A DNA stretch of 64,000 nucleotides, taken from assembly GCF_963676285.1 (NCBI RefSeq), contig NZ_OY781063.1, positions 1,674,001 to 1,738,000 of the forward strand. The letters are read 5' to 3'. Both the position numbers and the translations under genes were made by a program. How positions within the stretch are numbered: the stretch's first letter is position 1; each line of letters opens with the position of its first letter. This document shows, piece after piece, positions 43,886 to 52,590 of the stretch. The notes below the pieces were generated by a model. It was not told the origin of the DNA and did no database searches. It saw only the letters and a program-made list of their open reading frames with translations. The DNA comes from an uncultured Sphaerochaeta sp. (GTDB lineage: Bacteria; Spirochaetota; Spirochaetia; Sphaerochaetales; Sphaerochaetaceae).

Positions 43886-46123
43886 TTAGCGGGTTGAAAT
43901 AGTTTTTTGGGTGAGCTTGTCATCACGAACCACAACCTGCATCAGACCCCAGACAGAGAGGACGATGACGATGAGGATGGTTGACAAGACGCTGGCGAGA
44001 CCGAAACGAAGGTTCTCCGAGAAGTTGAAGATCAGAACGGTCAGGTGATTCCAGCGAGCCGAAATCAAGAAGATGATGGCACTGACAGCAGTCATAGACC
44101 GTACAAAGGTGTAGGACATGCTGGACAAGAATGCCGGACGAATCAAGGGAAGAACAATTGTCTTGAAGACCGTAGGTACGTCAGCACCCAGATCAGCTGC
44201 GCTCTCCTCGATGGCAGGATCAATCTGGTGCAGGGCAGTTATGCCATTCTCCAGTCCTACCGGTAGTTCTCTAATCACGTAGTTGATAACAATGATCGCT
44301 CCAGTTCCTACCAGCAAGAGTGGTTGCCGGTTGAATGCCAAGATGTAACTGATACCAATCAAGGTACCAGGAATGGCATAGGGAGTCATTATCAACATCT
44401 CAAGAAATCGTTTTCCCGGGAATTTCTTTCTTACTATCAACATTGCGGCAAGCATGGCCAACAGTCCTGCTGTCGGTGTTGCAATGGCTGCCAGGGTTAC
44501 CGTGTCACGGATGGATGTCCATCCACGAGAGACTGCTTCTCCCCAGTTTGCCAGGGTGAAGGAGTAGTCGATACCCCAGTTGACCACGAAACATCCTGCC
44601 ACGATGGTCAGATAGAGAGAGGCAATGAAGCCAAGGAAAATCCAGGAGAAAGTCTCCAAGGCAACCCTGACAGGTTTGTTGGTGAGTTCGGTAAGCGTAG
44701 TGGAAGGTTTTCCTGTCACCGTTACATAACTCTTCTTTGCAACCCAGTTTCGCTGTACCAAGAAGGCTGTGAGGGTTGGCATCAAAAGGATGAATGATAG
44801 GGCTGAACCAGCTCCCAGGTTGCTACGACCGGTTACCAACATATAGGCTTCCGTTGAGAGTACCCGGTAGTCACCGCTCAGCAACAACGGGTTTGCAAAG
44901 TCAGCCAGCGAATTGGTGAAAACCAACAGCCAAGCCGATAGAATGCCAGGAACAGAGAGAGGGAGGGTTATCTCCTTGAATGTCTGCCATCTGGTGGCAC
45001 TCAAGTCGAGGGAGGCATCCTCAACCGTGGAGTCAATCTGCCTCAAGACACCACTGATTGTCATGAATGCGATAGGGAACATCCCAATTACCTGTACAAT
45101 CGTCAGGCCACCCAAGCCATAAATGGAGGTATTCAGGTGAAGCAATTGTTTACTGATCAGCCCATTGTTACCAAACAATAGAATGATGGAGAGGGAGAGA
45201 CTGAACGGTGGGGAAATGACCGGCATGGTTGCCATGGTGGTCATCAATTTCTTTTTCTTGAAACTTGTTCGTTCAATCAGGAAGGCGAACATGAATCCGA
45301 CCAGCGTGGAAATGGTAGCTGTAAGTACTCCCAGTCTAAGCGAGCCCCACAGTGCCACCATATAGGTAGGGGAAAGACTCTCTTTCCATGTCTGTAGGCT
45401 GAATACCCCATCTTTCATAAAGGAGAGCCTGATTGCCTCTACCAAGGGGTAAGCGATAAAGACCAGGACAATACCAAATAATCCCAGTACCATGAATCCC
45501 GTCAATGGATCGCGGGTAAAGGTAAGTACAAGGAGTATACCCAAGAATACCACTGCCGCGGCAATGAACAGGGTCTTGAGCAAGTTGCTGTATCCTGTGG
45601 CAGTACTGGAGGGGACAATAATCATCGCTGCTCCGGATACCTGATACCCTGTCTCATCCACAATGGGTACAAAGTATACCTGGCTTTTGATGGTATCTGC
45701 GCTAATCGTATCAGGGTCCAGGCTATAATCAGCTTGATACGTTGATCCAAGCTTCATTGGCTCCAGGTAGTAGACACTCTCCATGGCCTTTTGGAATTCA
45801 GGAGTGCTGCTATACGCTTGGAATAGAGCATTTACCGTCTCAGATCCACTTTCAGGAATAAAGTTGAAGCTCTGCTCGTCAAAGGTAAGATAGAGTGCTC
45901 TCGCCCCGGGTATGATGTCTTTAACCGTTGGAACCCAACGGGCAAAATCCTGTGGGGTCCTCTCGTCGGGAACTGTTTGCGCGAACAGCTCAATTTCATT
46001 GAAATTACGCTCTGCTTCATATGATCTGAAATCAGAAGAGAGTGTGCTGTACATCCAGAAATCAGCCAGCAGGAATATCAGCGCTGCAGCGCAGAACTGA
46101 AGGATGCGTTTTTTTGTAAACAT
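43886..46123 (-). CDS. Fused two-domain ABC permease (FbpB-like) with N-terminal extracytoplasmic domain
   Basis: 745 residues. The C-terminal 530 are two tandem permease domains as in FbpB, each with an EAA-type loop (LSATRWQTFKEITLPLSVPGIL and LGADVPTVFKTIVLPLIRPAF). In addition, residues 8-28 form a membrane helix, about 29-180 a hydrophilic domain that should lie outside the cytoplasm, and 185-225 one or two more helices. Family members usually have 500-570 residues, so the extra sensor-like domain is unusual. The substrate is probably Fe3+ or a similar small ligand. Confidence 0.88.
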   Translation of the reverse strand: MFTKKRILQFCAAALIFLLADFWMYSTLSSDFRSYEAERNFNEIELFAQTVPDERTPQDFARWVPTVKDIIPGARALYLTFDEQSFNFIPESGSETVNALFQAYSSTPEFQKAMESVYYLEPMKLGSTYQADYSLDPDTISADTIKSQVYFVPIVDETGYQVSGAAMIIVPSSTATGYSNLLKTLFIAAAVVFLGILLVLTFTRDPLTGFMVLGLFGIVLVFIAYPLVEAIRLSFMKDGVFSLQTWKESLSPTYMVALWGSLRLGVLTATISTLVGFMFAFLIERTSFKKKKLMTTMATMPVISPPFSLSLSIILLFGNNGLISKQLLHLNTSIYGLGGLTIVQVIGMFPIAFMTISGVLRQIDSTVEDASLDLSATRWQTFKEITLPLSVPGILSAWLLVFTNSLADFANPLLLSGDYRVLSTEAYMLVTGRSNLGAGSALSFILLMPTLTAFLVQRNWVAKKSYVTVTGKPSTTLTELTNKPVRVALETFSWIFLGFIASLYLTIVAGCFVVNWGIDYSFTLANWGEAVSRGWTSIRDTVTLAAIATPTAGLLAMLAAMLIVRKKFPGKRFLEMLIMTPYAIPGTLIGISYILAFNRQPLLLVGTGAIIVINYVIRELPVGLENGITALHQIDPAIEESAADLGADVPTVFKTIVLPLIRPAFLSSMSYTFVRSMTAVSAIIFLISARWNHLTVLIFNFSENLRFGLASVLSTILIVIVLSVWGLMQVVVRDDKLTQKTISTR

Positions 46124-46146
46124 CGATTCATTCCGTTGGAACTACA

Positions 46147-46172
46147 CACCCTGCAAGAGAGCTTGCAGGGTG
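46147..46172 (-). repeat. Hairpin between binding-protein and permease genes (Fbp operon)
   Basis: Perfect 11-bp stem CACCCTGCAAG (46147-46157) and CTTGCAGGGTG (46162-46172) with a 4-base loop. No T run follows on the minus strand, so it more likely protects the upstream binding-protein mRNA than ends transcription. Confidence 0.6.
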
Positions 46173-46200
46173 GTAGGAAAAGCTAAATTACCACTGGTAA

Positions 46201-47271
46201 TTATCTCTTGTTTCCGATCTCATTGGTCCAGCGGTCAAGCAGACGGGTCTTATTGACCTTGTCTCCGTCCCAAGCCATATCCTGGTTGACTGTCTTGATC
46301 TCATTGATTGACAGAGCATCAGGATGCTTGGCGGCGCCTTCAGCTACCAGTACCACATACCATTCGGTGAAGGTCTCTTGGGCAACAGGACTGGAGAGAA
46401 CCCAGTCATACAGTTTCTTTGCATTGACTGTATCGGGGCCACCCTTTACCAAGGACATGCTAGCCAGTTCGTATCCAGTTCCTTCAGAAGGAGCGGTAAT
46501 TACGATTGGGGAACCAGCTGCCTTGAGCTTAACCTGGTCATGTGCATACCCGATAGCAACAGGAATCTCACCAGTAGCAACACTCTTTCCAGGAGCACTT
46601 CCGCTCTTGGTGTACTGGTCGATGTTCTTGTCCAGTTCCTTCATGTACTCAATCATCTTGTCCTCAGTTCCGAAAACATCGAGAGCTGTGGTCAAGGTGT
46701 TGTATGCAGTACCGGAGGAGTTGGGGTTTGCCATGCGGACATATCCCTTGTACTCGGGCTTGAGAAGATCGGCCCAGCTTCTCGGGGGTTCGATTCCAAG
46801 TTCTGCTGCACGGTCAAGGTTGGTCACAAAGGTGAGAGGCCCAACGTAGAGACCGATGTAGAAGTTATCCGGGTCACGGAATTGCTCAGGGGTCTTGGAC
46901 GTGTAGCGGCTTACATACGGGGTAGTCAAGCCTTTGCTCTTTGCGGTGATGTGGTCAAGACCAACACCACCAACCCAGATGGATGCCTGGGGATTGGATG
47001 CCTCGGCCTCAAGTCGGGCTACCGTCTCTCCACCACTGAGACGAACAAAGTTAACCTTGATACCAGTCTCTTGTTCAAACAGCTGGAACAGTTTTGCAGC
47101 AAGAGGTTCCTCAAGCGTCGTATAGGCATTTACGCTTCCAGAAGCAGCGGCCGCCACAGGAGCTGTAGTCTCACTTGCAGCAGGTGCAGGAGCAGCCTCT
47201 TGGCCCCCCTGAGCGAACAGTGCAGGTACGAGCATTACGAGAGCCAAAACCAAAGCAATAGTTTTTTTCAT
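46201..47271 (-). CDS. Fbp-type ABC transporter substrate-binding protein
   Basis: 356 residues with a signal peptide (MKKTIALVLALVMLVPALFAQG) and an Ala/Pro-rich linker. The rest is a family of ferric or 2-aminoethylphosphonate binding proteins: VNAYTTLEEPLAAKLFQLFEQETGI, RLEAEASNPQASIWVGG, the NLDRAAELGIEPPRSWADLL stretch and MANPNSSGTAYN. The tyrosine pair expected for iron binding is not clearly visible, so the ligand is open. ATG 47271 has GGAGG 5 bases upstream. It is the first gene of the three-gene importer operon. Confidence 0.9.
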   Translation of the reverse strand: MKKTIALVLALVMLVPALFAQGGQEAAPAPAASETTAPVAAAASGSVNAYTTLEEPLAAKLFQLFEQETGIKVNFVRLSGGETVARLEAEASNPQASIWVGGVGLDHITAKSKGLTTPYVSRYTSKTPEQFRDPDNFYIGLYVGPLTFVTNLDRAAELGIEPPRSWADLLKPEYKGYVRMANPNSSGTAYNTLTTALDVFGTEDKMIEYMKELDKNIDQYTKSGSAPGKSVATGEIPVAIGYAHDQVKLKAAGSPIVITAPSEGTGYELASMSLVKGGPDTVNAKKLYDWVLSSPVAQETFTEWYVVLVAEGAAKHPDALSINEIKTVNQDMAWDGDKVNKTRLLDRWTNEIGNKR

Positions 47272-47396
47272 GCTTTCCTCCAAAATTTCGTATGATGTCC
47301 ATCTAGATAGACAAAGAACAATGTATGTCTTATGCTAATGCCGCCAAGTTCCTGCAGTCAAGGTAAATCCTCTCAACCGCCAAATTGAAACCATTA

Positions 47397-48251
47397 TCAA
47401 AAAATCATTGCATGGTAATCAACTCGGTTAAGCGTACAAAAACCGAGTTTCTGATACAAAGCCAGTGCTGGGGGATTGTCACTATCAACTTCCAGTCTTA
47501 CTGCAGAAGTATTCTGCGTAAGCATATTAAGGAGATCTACCATCATTCGCTCCCCATGACCCTTTCTTCTCAATGGTTTATGGATCCCTACTGCATGGAT
47601 CATTGCCACCTCTTTATCAAGGTAGTGCACATTCACTGTACCTACAGGCACTCCTTCCACATAGTAGAGATATACCTGACCATCGGGGCGGGAGAGAAGG
47701 AAGGTTAGGTGTTGTTTGCTGGTCTGCTCATCCTGCTCGAAAATTTCACTCAGGATCTTCCCTGCAATCTCTTGTGTTTGCGGGGTAACTTCAGTAAGCA
47801 CACCGGTGGTTTGCCTGGTTTTCCATGCGTTGCTTTTCAGCTCCAGTACATATTCTGTTCGTGCGATGGCGGGATAGCGTTTGCTGAGGAACTCCTCGCC
47901 ACTTTGCGAACCCTTCTCCCTGATAAAAAGTGCTTGATGATACCTTGCCTGTGAGAAGAGGGGGAGAGCGGCAGCAATGAGAGCAGTCATATGGCCCTGT
48001 TCTCTTTTATCTGGATGGGTGAAGCCGGTGAACTCAACTTCTTCTTTGGTTGGGAAAAATGCTGTCAGGAAACTGACCAGCTGTGCTGCTTCATACGCAA
48101 GAAAGAAGCAAGGCTTTTCTGGCTCTACGTTCATGTCACTCACAAGAAACAGCTCTTGCGTAAGTGGTTCCTGTAGGCAGCAGTGTGCATACAGCTCTTC
48201 AATGTGTTGTTTTTGTTCGCTCGTAAGTTTGTTGCATTGCAGGATATTCAT
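47397..48251 (-). CDS. GNAT family acetyltransferase (tandem domains)
   Basis: 284 residues. The C-terminal half is a clear GNAT domain with the acetyl-CoA loop HKPLRRKGHGERMM and LEVDSDNPPALALYQKLGF. The N-terminal half has a degenerate second GNAT-like fold (GFTHPDKREQGHMTALIAAAL). Tandem GNAT proteins acetylate small molecules or peptides; the acceptor is unknown. ATG 48251 is preferred to the TTG before it. No ribosome binding site is obvious. Confidence 0.82.
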   Translation of the reverse strand: MNILQCNKLTSEQKQHIEELYAHCCLQEPLTQELFLVSDMNVEPEKPCFFLAYEAAQLVSFLTAFFPTKEEVEFTGFTHPDKREQGHMTALIAAALPLFSQARYHQALFIREKGSQSGEEFLSKRYPAIARTEYVLELKSNAWKTRQTTGVLTEVTPQTQEIAGKILSEIFEQDEQTSKQHLTFLLSRPDGQVYLYYVEGVPVGTVNVHYLDKEVAMIHAVGIHKPLRRKGHGERMMVDLLNMLTQNTSAVRLEVDSDNPPALALYQKLGFCTLNRVDYHAMIF

Positions 48252-48263
48252 CAATGCAAGTAT

Positions 48264-48303
48264 TAAAGAAAAAAGCCGGTACAGCTAGAGGCATGCACCG
48301 GCT
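48264..48303 (-). terminator. Rho-independent terminator after the KDPG aldolase gene
   Basis: Minus strand AGCCGGTGCA pairs with TGTACCGGCT (one G-T pair), then TTTTTTCTTT. It lies 20 bases after the aldolase stop at 48323. Confidence 0.9.
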
Positions 48304-48322
48304 AGAATGTAAAAATCTTGAT

Positions 48323-49285
48323 TTATGCCTTGATCAGGTGGATGGCGAAGCCGCTGAGCTCCTGCTCAAGGTAACATACCTTGATCTTGCCCTTTGCATC
48401 GCGTGCGATGGTCTGATCGTTCACGGAGAAGCCGAACTGGGAGAGGTAGGCGAGGGTGCGCTCGATGGAGAAGCACCTGAAGCCGATGTGCCCCATCTTC
48501 CCCAGGTACTGCTTAGGCAACACCTCGATGGTGGTGTCCAGGAAGGTGGAACTGTTGCCACTCTTTTTCACCATGCCCAGTGCCTCCAGTCCCTTGACGG
48601 TCTTCTCAGCCTCTGCGGCATCCTGGTTGTTGATGCCCATGTGGGCGAACTCCAGTCCCTGGAGGGTGCGCACCGCCTCCCTGCTCAGGTCCTCTATCGC
48701 CTGCCAGTCCTCCGCCTCGATGAGGTCGGCCTTGACCATCCACGATCCACCCACTGCCAGGACGTTGGGCTGCCTGGCATAGCTTGCAAGGTTCTTGGTG
48801 CTGATGCCGCCGGTGGGCATGAAGACGAGGTCGGGGAAAGGCCCTGCGAAGTTCTTGAGCATGTCCACGCCCCCGCTGACCTCGGCGGGGAAGAACTTGA
48901 GGGTGGTCAGCCCACGGCTGATGCCCGCCTCGATGTCGCTGGGTGTGCACACACCCGGGACGATGGGTATGCCCTGTTCCAGAGCCCAGTCCACGACGGT
49001 GGGGTTGAAGCCCGGGGAGACGAGGAACTTTGCCCCTGCTGCCACCGCCTTCTTTGCATACTCGAGGTTGGTCACCGTGCCGGCACCCACGAGCATCTCG
49101 GGGTATGCCTTGGAGATGCGCCTGATCGCCTCCTCTGCCGCTTGGGTGCGGAAGGTGACCTCTGCACAGGGTAGTCCACCTGCGATCAGGGCTCCTGCAA
49201 GACCCTCGGCCTTGTCGGCATCATCGATCTTCACCACCGGTACCAGGCCGATCGTATGGATTTGTTCAAACAGTGCTTCATGCAT
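48323..49285 (-). CDS. KDPG aldolase fused to a VOC-like domain
   Basis: 320 residues. Residues 1-210 are 2-keto-3-deoxy-6-phosphogluconate aldolase: Glu42 and Arg46 in CAEVTFRT, GAGTVTN, and Schiff-base Lys130 in TTLKFFPAE. It yields pyruvate and glyceraldehyde-3-phosphate. Residues about 211-320 resemble a vicinal oxygen chelate/glyoxalase fold (LEFAHMGINN, GHIGFRCFSIERTLAYL). Ordinary enzymes end near residue 210. The gene is markedly G/C-rich at third codon positions, unlike its neighbours, which suggests recent transfer. AAGGAG lies 8 bases before the ATG. It is divergent from KDG kinase. Confidence 0.9.
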   Translation of the reverse strand: MHEALFEQIHTIGLVPVVKIDDADKAEGLAGALIAGGLPCAEVTFRTQAAEEAIRRISKAYPEMLVGAGTVTNLEYAKKAVAAGAKFLVSPGFNPTVVDWALEQGIPIVPGVCTPSDIEAGISRGLTTLKFFPAEVSGGVDMLKNFAGPFPDLVFMPTGGISTKNLASYARQPNVLAVGGSWMVKADLIEAEDWQAIEDLSREAVRTLQGLEFAHMGINNQDAAEAEKTVKGLEALGMVKKSGNSSTFLDTTIEVLPKQYLGKMGHIGFRCFSIERTLAYLSQFGFSVNDQTIARDAKGKIKVCYLEQELSGFAIHLIKA

Positions 49286-49316
49286 ATGCGTTGCTCCTTC
49301 TTGGATATTCCAATTA

Positions 49317-49331
49317 TGAAACGATGTTTCA
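49317..49331. promoter_or_regulatory. Operator-like palindrome between KDPG aldolase and KDG kinase genes
   Basis: TGAAAC-GAT-GTTTCA, a perfect 6-bp inverted repeat. It lies 9 bases upstream of the KDG kinase -35 box and overlaps a CATAAT -10-like box facing the aldolase gene. It resembles the TGAAA...TTTCA type of site bound by KdgR/IclR-family regulators, and an IclR-family gene lies in the uxa operon. Confidence 0.55.
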
Positions 49332-49339
49332 AAATATTA

Positions 49340-49368
49340 TTGACAGACTCAAGCATACCTTCTATGAT
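49340..49368 (+). promoter_or_regulatory. Promoter of KDG kinase
   Basis: TTGACA (49340-49345), 17-base spacer, TATGAT (49363-49368). The start would be near 49375, leaving a leader of about 50 bases with GGAGGAG before the ATG. Confidence 0.75.
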
Positions 49369-49423
49369 TTGAAATATCAAGAGGATATTACTGTTCCTGT
49401 ATAAAAATATGGAGGAGACTTCT

Positions 49424-50461
49424 ATGGGAAATACATTTGTGACATTTGGTGAGATTATGTTGAGACTCAAGTCCCCAGGGCATGAGCGTTTCTTTCAATC
49501 ACCCGCTTTGGAAGCCACCTTTGGCGGAGGAGAGGCCAATGTCGCTGTTTCTCTCTCATTGCTTGGAAAGGCATCACGATTTGTGAGTGCACTTCCCTCC
49601 AATGCCATTGGGGAGGCTGCAGTACGTGAGGTTCGTAAATATGGTGTTGATACCTCAGCCATCAAGATGACCAAGAATGGCCGTGTCGGTATCTACTTTC
49701 TGGAAACAGGGGCAAACCAGAGACCCAGTAGTGTCGTATATGATCGTGCAGAGAGTTCCATTGCGCTCAGTAAACCTTCTGATTTTGATTTCAAATCAGT
49801 ACTTGCTGATGCACAATGGTTCCATATCACCGGCATCACCCCGGCAATCAGCCAGGATGCAGCAGACAGTAGTCTTGCAGCAATGAAGGCGGCCAAGGAA
49901 GCAGGGGCCACTGTATCCATCGATTTGAACTATCGAAAGAAACTCTGGAACTATGGAAAGAAAGCACCTGAGGTAATGAGGGAATTGGTTAAGTTTGCTG
50001 ATGTAATCATTGCGAATGAGGAAGATATCCAGAAGTGTCTGGGTATTGAGGCCAAGGTTGATGTTACCAGTGGTGAGTTGGATACAGATGTCTACAAGGA
50101 TCTTACCGAAGAGGTGAAGCGCCAGTTCCCCAATGTCTCGGTGGTTGCTGTTACCCTCAGGGAGAGCAAGAGTGCCGACCACAATGGGTGGAGTGCAGCA
50201 CTCAGCGGCAAGAGTGGCTTCTACCTCTCCAAGCACTATGAGATCACGGACATTATCGACCGCGTCGGTGGTGGAGACTCCTTCTCTGCTGGTCTGGTCT
50301 TCGCTCTCAGCGAGTATGGGGATGATGAACAGTATGTTATCAACTTTGCAGTGGCAGCGTCAGCTTTGAAGCACTCCATCGATGGAGATTTCAATCTCAG
50401 CACAAAAGCAGAGGTTGAGGCACTGTGCAAGGGAGATGGAAGCGGTCGCGTTCAGCGATAA
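49424..50461 (+). CDS. kdgK: 2-keto-3-deoxygluconate kinase (PfkB family)
   Basis: 345 residues. It phosphorylates KDG, the product of altronate dehydratase, to KDPG. PfkB-family marks are the N-terminal GEIMLRLKSPGHERF and FGGGEANVAVSLSLLG, and the C-terminal ATP/catalytic motif DRVGGGDSFSAGL with the catalytic Asp. ATG 49424 follows GGAGGAG; a longer frame starts inside the ribosome binding site. It is divergent from the KDPG aldolase gene, sharing the operator region, and links to the uxa operon 5 kb away. Confidence 0.88.
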   Translation: MGNTFVTFGEIMLRLKSPGHERFFQSPALEATFGGGEANVAVSLSLLGKASRFVSALPSNAIGEAAVREVRKYGVDTSAIKMTKNGRVGIYFLETGANQRPSSVVYDRAESSIALSKPSDFDFKSVLADAQWFHITGITPAISQDAADSSLAAMKAAKEAGATVSIDLNYRKKLWNYGKKAPEVMRELVKFADVIIANEEDIQKCLGIEAKVDVTSGELDTDVYKDLTEEVKRQFPNVSVVAVTLRESKSADHNGWSAALSGKSGFYLSKHYEITDIIDRVGGGDSFSAGLVFALSEYGDDEQYVINFAVAASALKHSIDGDFNLSTKAEVEALCKGDGSGRVQR

Positions 50462-50487
50462 CCACTTTCGGACCAAAAGAATCAGGG

Positions 50488-50520
50488 GGAGCAAGCTTTT
50501 CGAAGTTTGCTCCTCTCTCT
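50488..50520 (+). terminator. Rho-independent terminator after kdgK
   Basis: 11-bp stem GGAGCAAGCTT (50488-50498) with AAGTTTGCTCC (50503-50513), one G-T pair, TTCG loop, then TCTCTCTTT. Confidence 0.8.
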
Positions 50521-50604
50521 TTACCAAACCTTTACCTTGTTTCCTTATAGAGTAGATAGTACATCCCTATACTTGGCTCAACGACAAACAAAGGAGTCAA
50601 TAAA

Positions 50605-51216
50605 ATGCGAAAAACAATGATACTTTCCGTAATCTTCGTAGTGGCAATGGGTGCTGTCCTCTCTGCACAACCTATTAGCGAAAAGCAGGCTGAACTTTCC
50701 CAGACTGAAGAAATGGTAGAAACTACCGAGTTTGAAGGATTGCTCTATATGGCAGAGGAAGAGAAGCTTGCCAGGGATGTCTATCTTGCTCTTTATGAAA
50801 AGTGGGGAAGTCGTGTATTTCTCAACATTGCAAATGCTGAGCAACAGCACATGGATGCAGTTTCTGCAGTCATGAAAGACAAGGAGATAGCCAATCCTGC
50901 CAGTACCTCAGAGATCGGGGTCTTCCACAACACTGAAATTGCCAAACTCTATGAGAGTCTGGTTGCGCAAGGCAGCTCATCCATCGAAGAAGCTTTCCTG
51001 GTTGGAGCCATCATAGAGGATCTTGATATCTATGACTTGCAACGATACATTGCGGCAAGTGAGGATGAAGTGGAGATCTGGGTATATAATAATCTACTCA
51101 GAGGTTCAGAAAACCACATGCGTGCATTCGTAAGGCAGCTGGATAGATATGGTCTGGATTATACTGCCCGCTATATCAGCGATGCTGAACTTTCCAGAAT
51201 CCTTTCACGACGCTGA
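50605..51216 (+). CDS. DUF2202 ferritin-like exported protein
   Basis: 203 residues. A signal peptide (about residues 1-21, ending in LSAQ) is followed by a DUF2202 helical domain with LLYMAEEEKLARDVYLALYEKWG and NIANAEQQHMDAV, the ferritin-like Glu/His pattern for a two-metal site. Function is unestablished, perhaps metal handling or oxidative defence outside the cytoplasm. AAAGGAG lies 8 bases before the ATG. Its 3' end overlaps the convergent acyltransferase gene by 46 bases. Confidence 0.85.
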   Translation: MRKTMILSVIFVVAMGAVLSAQPISEKQAELSQTEEMVETTEFEGLLYMAEEEKLARDVYLALYEKWGSRVFLNIANAEQQHMDAVSAVMKDKEIANPASTSEIGVFHNTEIAKLYESLVAQGSSSIEEAFLVGAIIEDLDIYDLQRYIAASEDEVEIWVYNNLLRGSENHMRAFVRQLDRYGLDYTARYISDAELSRILSRR

Positions 51217-52490
51217 TCAACTTCTGCACTCCTGTGATGGATGAACAATTCCTCGGTTGCCAAGGAGAGCTTGGTAACCGAGAATTCTGTTCCTTCTGGG
51301 TAGATGTAGTACGTATCTTCCAGGGTGGATAGGTCCACACAGTCTCCTTTGCCGAAATATTCATACTCAATATGGCAGGCATACATGCTCAGCGAAGGTT
51401 TTGACAAGAAGAATGCATTGTGGTCAAATTCCCCTTCCAGGGTAAATCCATCCATGGAATGAGTCAGTTTTGCTTTCCCTAAGGGAATGTATCCTTTTGC
51501 ATTGGGAAGAGCCTCCACGCGTGCCATGGTTTCAAAATGGTAAGTACCATGCTCTATTTCTTGACGAACCTGTTCCCGTTCCCATTCATACCAATCGGGA
51601 ATATGGGAGAACTCTGTGGTAAGTGTATGTTCGTCATCAGCTTTCCTTACTGCTTTCAACTCACCATACTCGCTCATTTCCCACTGTTTGTGGCAAGCCT
51701 CACATCCTAGGATTGTGCCTTTGCTGTACATCTTGTACTCACGAAGGCAGTGAGGACATTGATACAAGGGTTTATGCAAACCTTCTGCCCGTTTGGGATA
51801 CGCTATTCTGATCTTGTTCTCTTTCTGCCACGCATACTCATCATATTCGAAGGCCTTTCGTATAACCTTGTTTACTTCACTGGTCTTGGCTTGTTTTAAT
51901 TCTTCAGCTGTGAAAAGCAGTGAAAGATCGGCTTCAATTCGGTTCCCTCTGCTTTTCAGGTTCCAAAGAGGGCTATTCAGGTAGTGTCCATGCATATTCA
52001 GCATCACCACAGGAACCCCCAACAGCTTGGCCATCTTACCGAGGGAGTCAGGAAGTATGGCAGTCGTACCCACCAGTGAATATCGAGCTTCCGGGTAGAG
52101 AGCCAGGATATCCTTGTTGACGGTCAATACCTCTCTGATATGTCTGACCAACTGTAGGTCGTTGGTAAACTTGCGTTTACAAATTCCCCCTGCATTTCTC
52201 AGCAACCACTCCCGTTTAAGAAAACCATCGATTGCCACGACATAGTTTGCTCTATGGGGGAAGAGGGCAGCGGTGGTCACCTTGAAATCGATGAATGCCA
52301 TATGTGTACAAAGCAAGAGAAAGGGAGGTTTGACCCCTTCCATTCTCTTGCGATTGATTTTCAGTTTGTGTTTCCATACTGCAGGGTAGCTGAGTAGCCA
52401 CGTCACAGGTCTTAGATAGTGGCGTTGTCTGATGGGCTTTTTCTGCATATCAAAACGCTTTGCTTGTTGTAGTTTCTCAAATCCCGTCAT
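51171..52490 (-). CDS. PlsC-like acyltransferase with zinc ribbon
   Basis: 439 residues. The N-terminal 210 match the lysophosphatidate/glycerol-phosphate acyltransferase family: catalytic H63-x4-D68 (THMAFIDF) and YPEAR (133-136) in place of EGTR. A zinc ribbon follows (Cys245, Cys248, Cys263, Cys266), then about 170 residues of unknown fold. The protein thus acylates a lipid or related acceptor, and the rest may bind another partner. AAGGA lies 10 bases before ATG 52490. The last 46 bases overlap the convergent DUF2202 gene. Confidence 0.82.
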   Translation of the reverse strand: MTGFEKLQQAKRFDMQKKPIRQRHYLRPVTWLLSYPAVWKHKLKINRKRMEGVKPPFLLLCTHMAFIDFKVTTAALFPHRANYVVAIDGFLKREWLLRNAGGICKRKFTNDLQLVRHIREVLTVNKDILALYPEARYSLVGTTAILPDSLGKMAKLLGVPVVMLNMHGHYLNSPLWNLKSRGNRIEADLSLLFTAEELKQAKTSEVNKVIRKAFEYDEYAWQKENKIRIAYPKRAEGLHKPLYQCPHCLREYKMYSKGTILGCEACHKQWEMSEYGELKAVRKADDEHTLTTEFSHIPDWYEWEREQVRQEIEHGTYHFETMARVEALPNAKGYIPLGKAKLTHSMDGFTLEGEFDHNAFFLSKPSLSMYACHIEYEYFGKGDCVDLSTLEDTYYIYPEGTEFSVTKLSLATEELFIHHRSAEVDQRRERILESSASLI

Positions 52491-52555
52491 TACCGTCTTC
52501 CTTTGTCACAATGTAGCGTGTAGGGACCAAGAGAACAAGTGTAGTGCTGTAGTCA

Positions 52556-52584
52556 TTGGATAAGTACCACGAATTTTGTATAGT
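52556..52584 (+). promoter_or_regulatory. Promoter of the His-tailed protein gene (leaderless type)
   Basis: TTGGAT (52556-52561), 17-base spacer, TATAGT (52579-52584), ending 6 bases before ATG 52591. Transcription should begin at the start codon itself. Confidence 0.55.
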
Positions 52585-52590
52585 GCAACC

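Noticed and set aside
48254..49174. Long open frame on the plus strand opposite the KDPG aldolase gene
   Set aside because: It is the antisense of a GC-rich coding gene with clear aldolase motifs, has no ribosome binding site and runs through the aldolase terminator.
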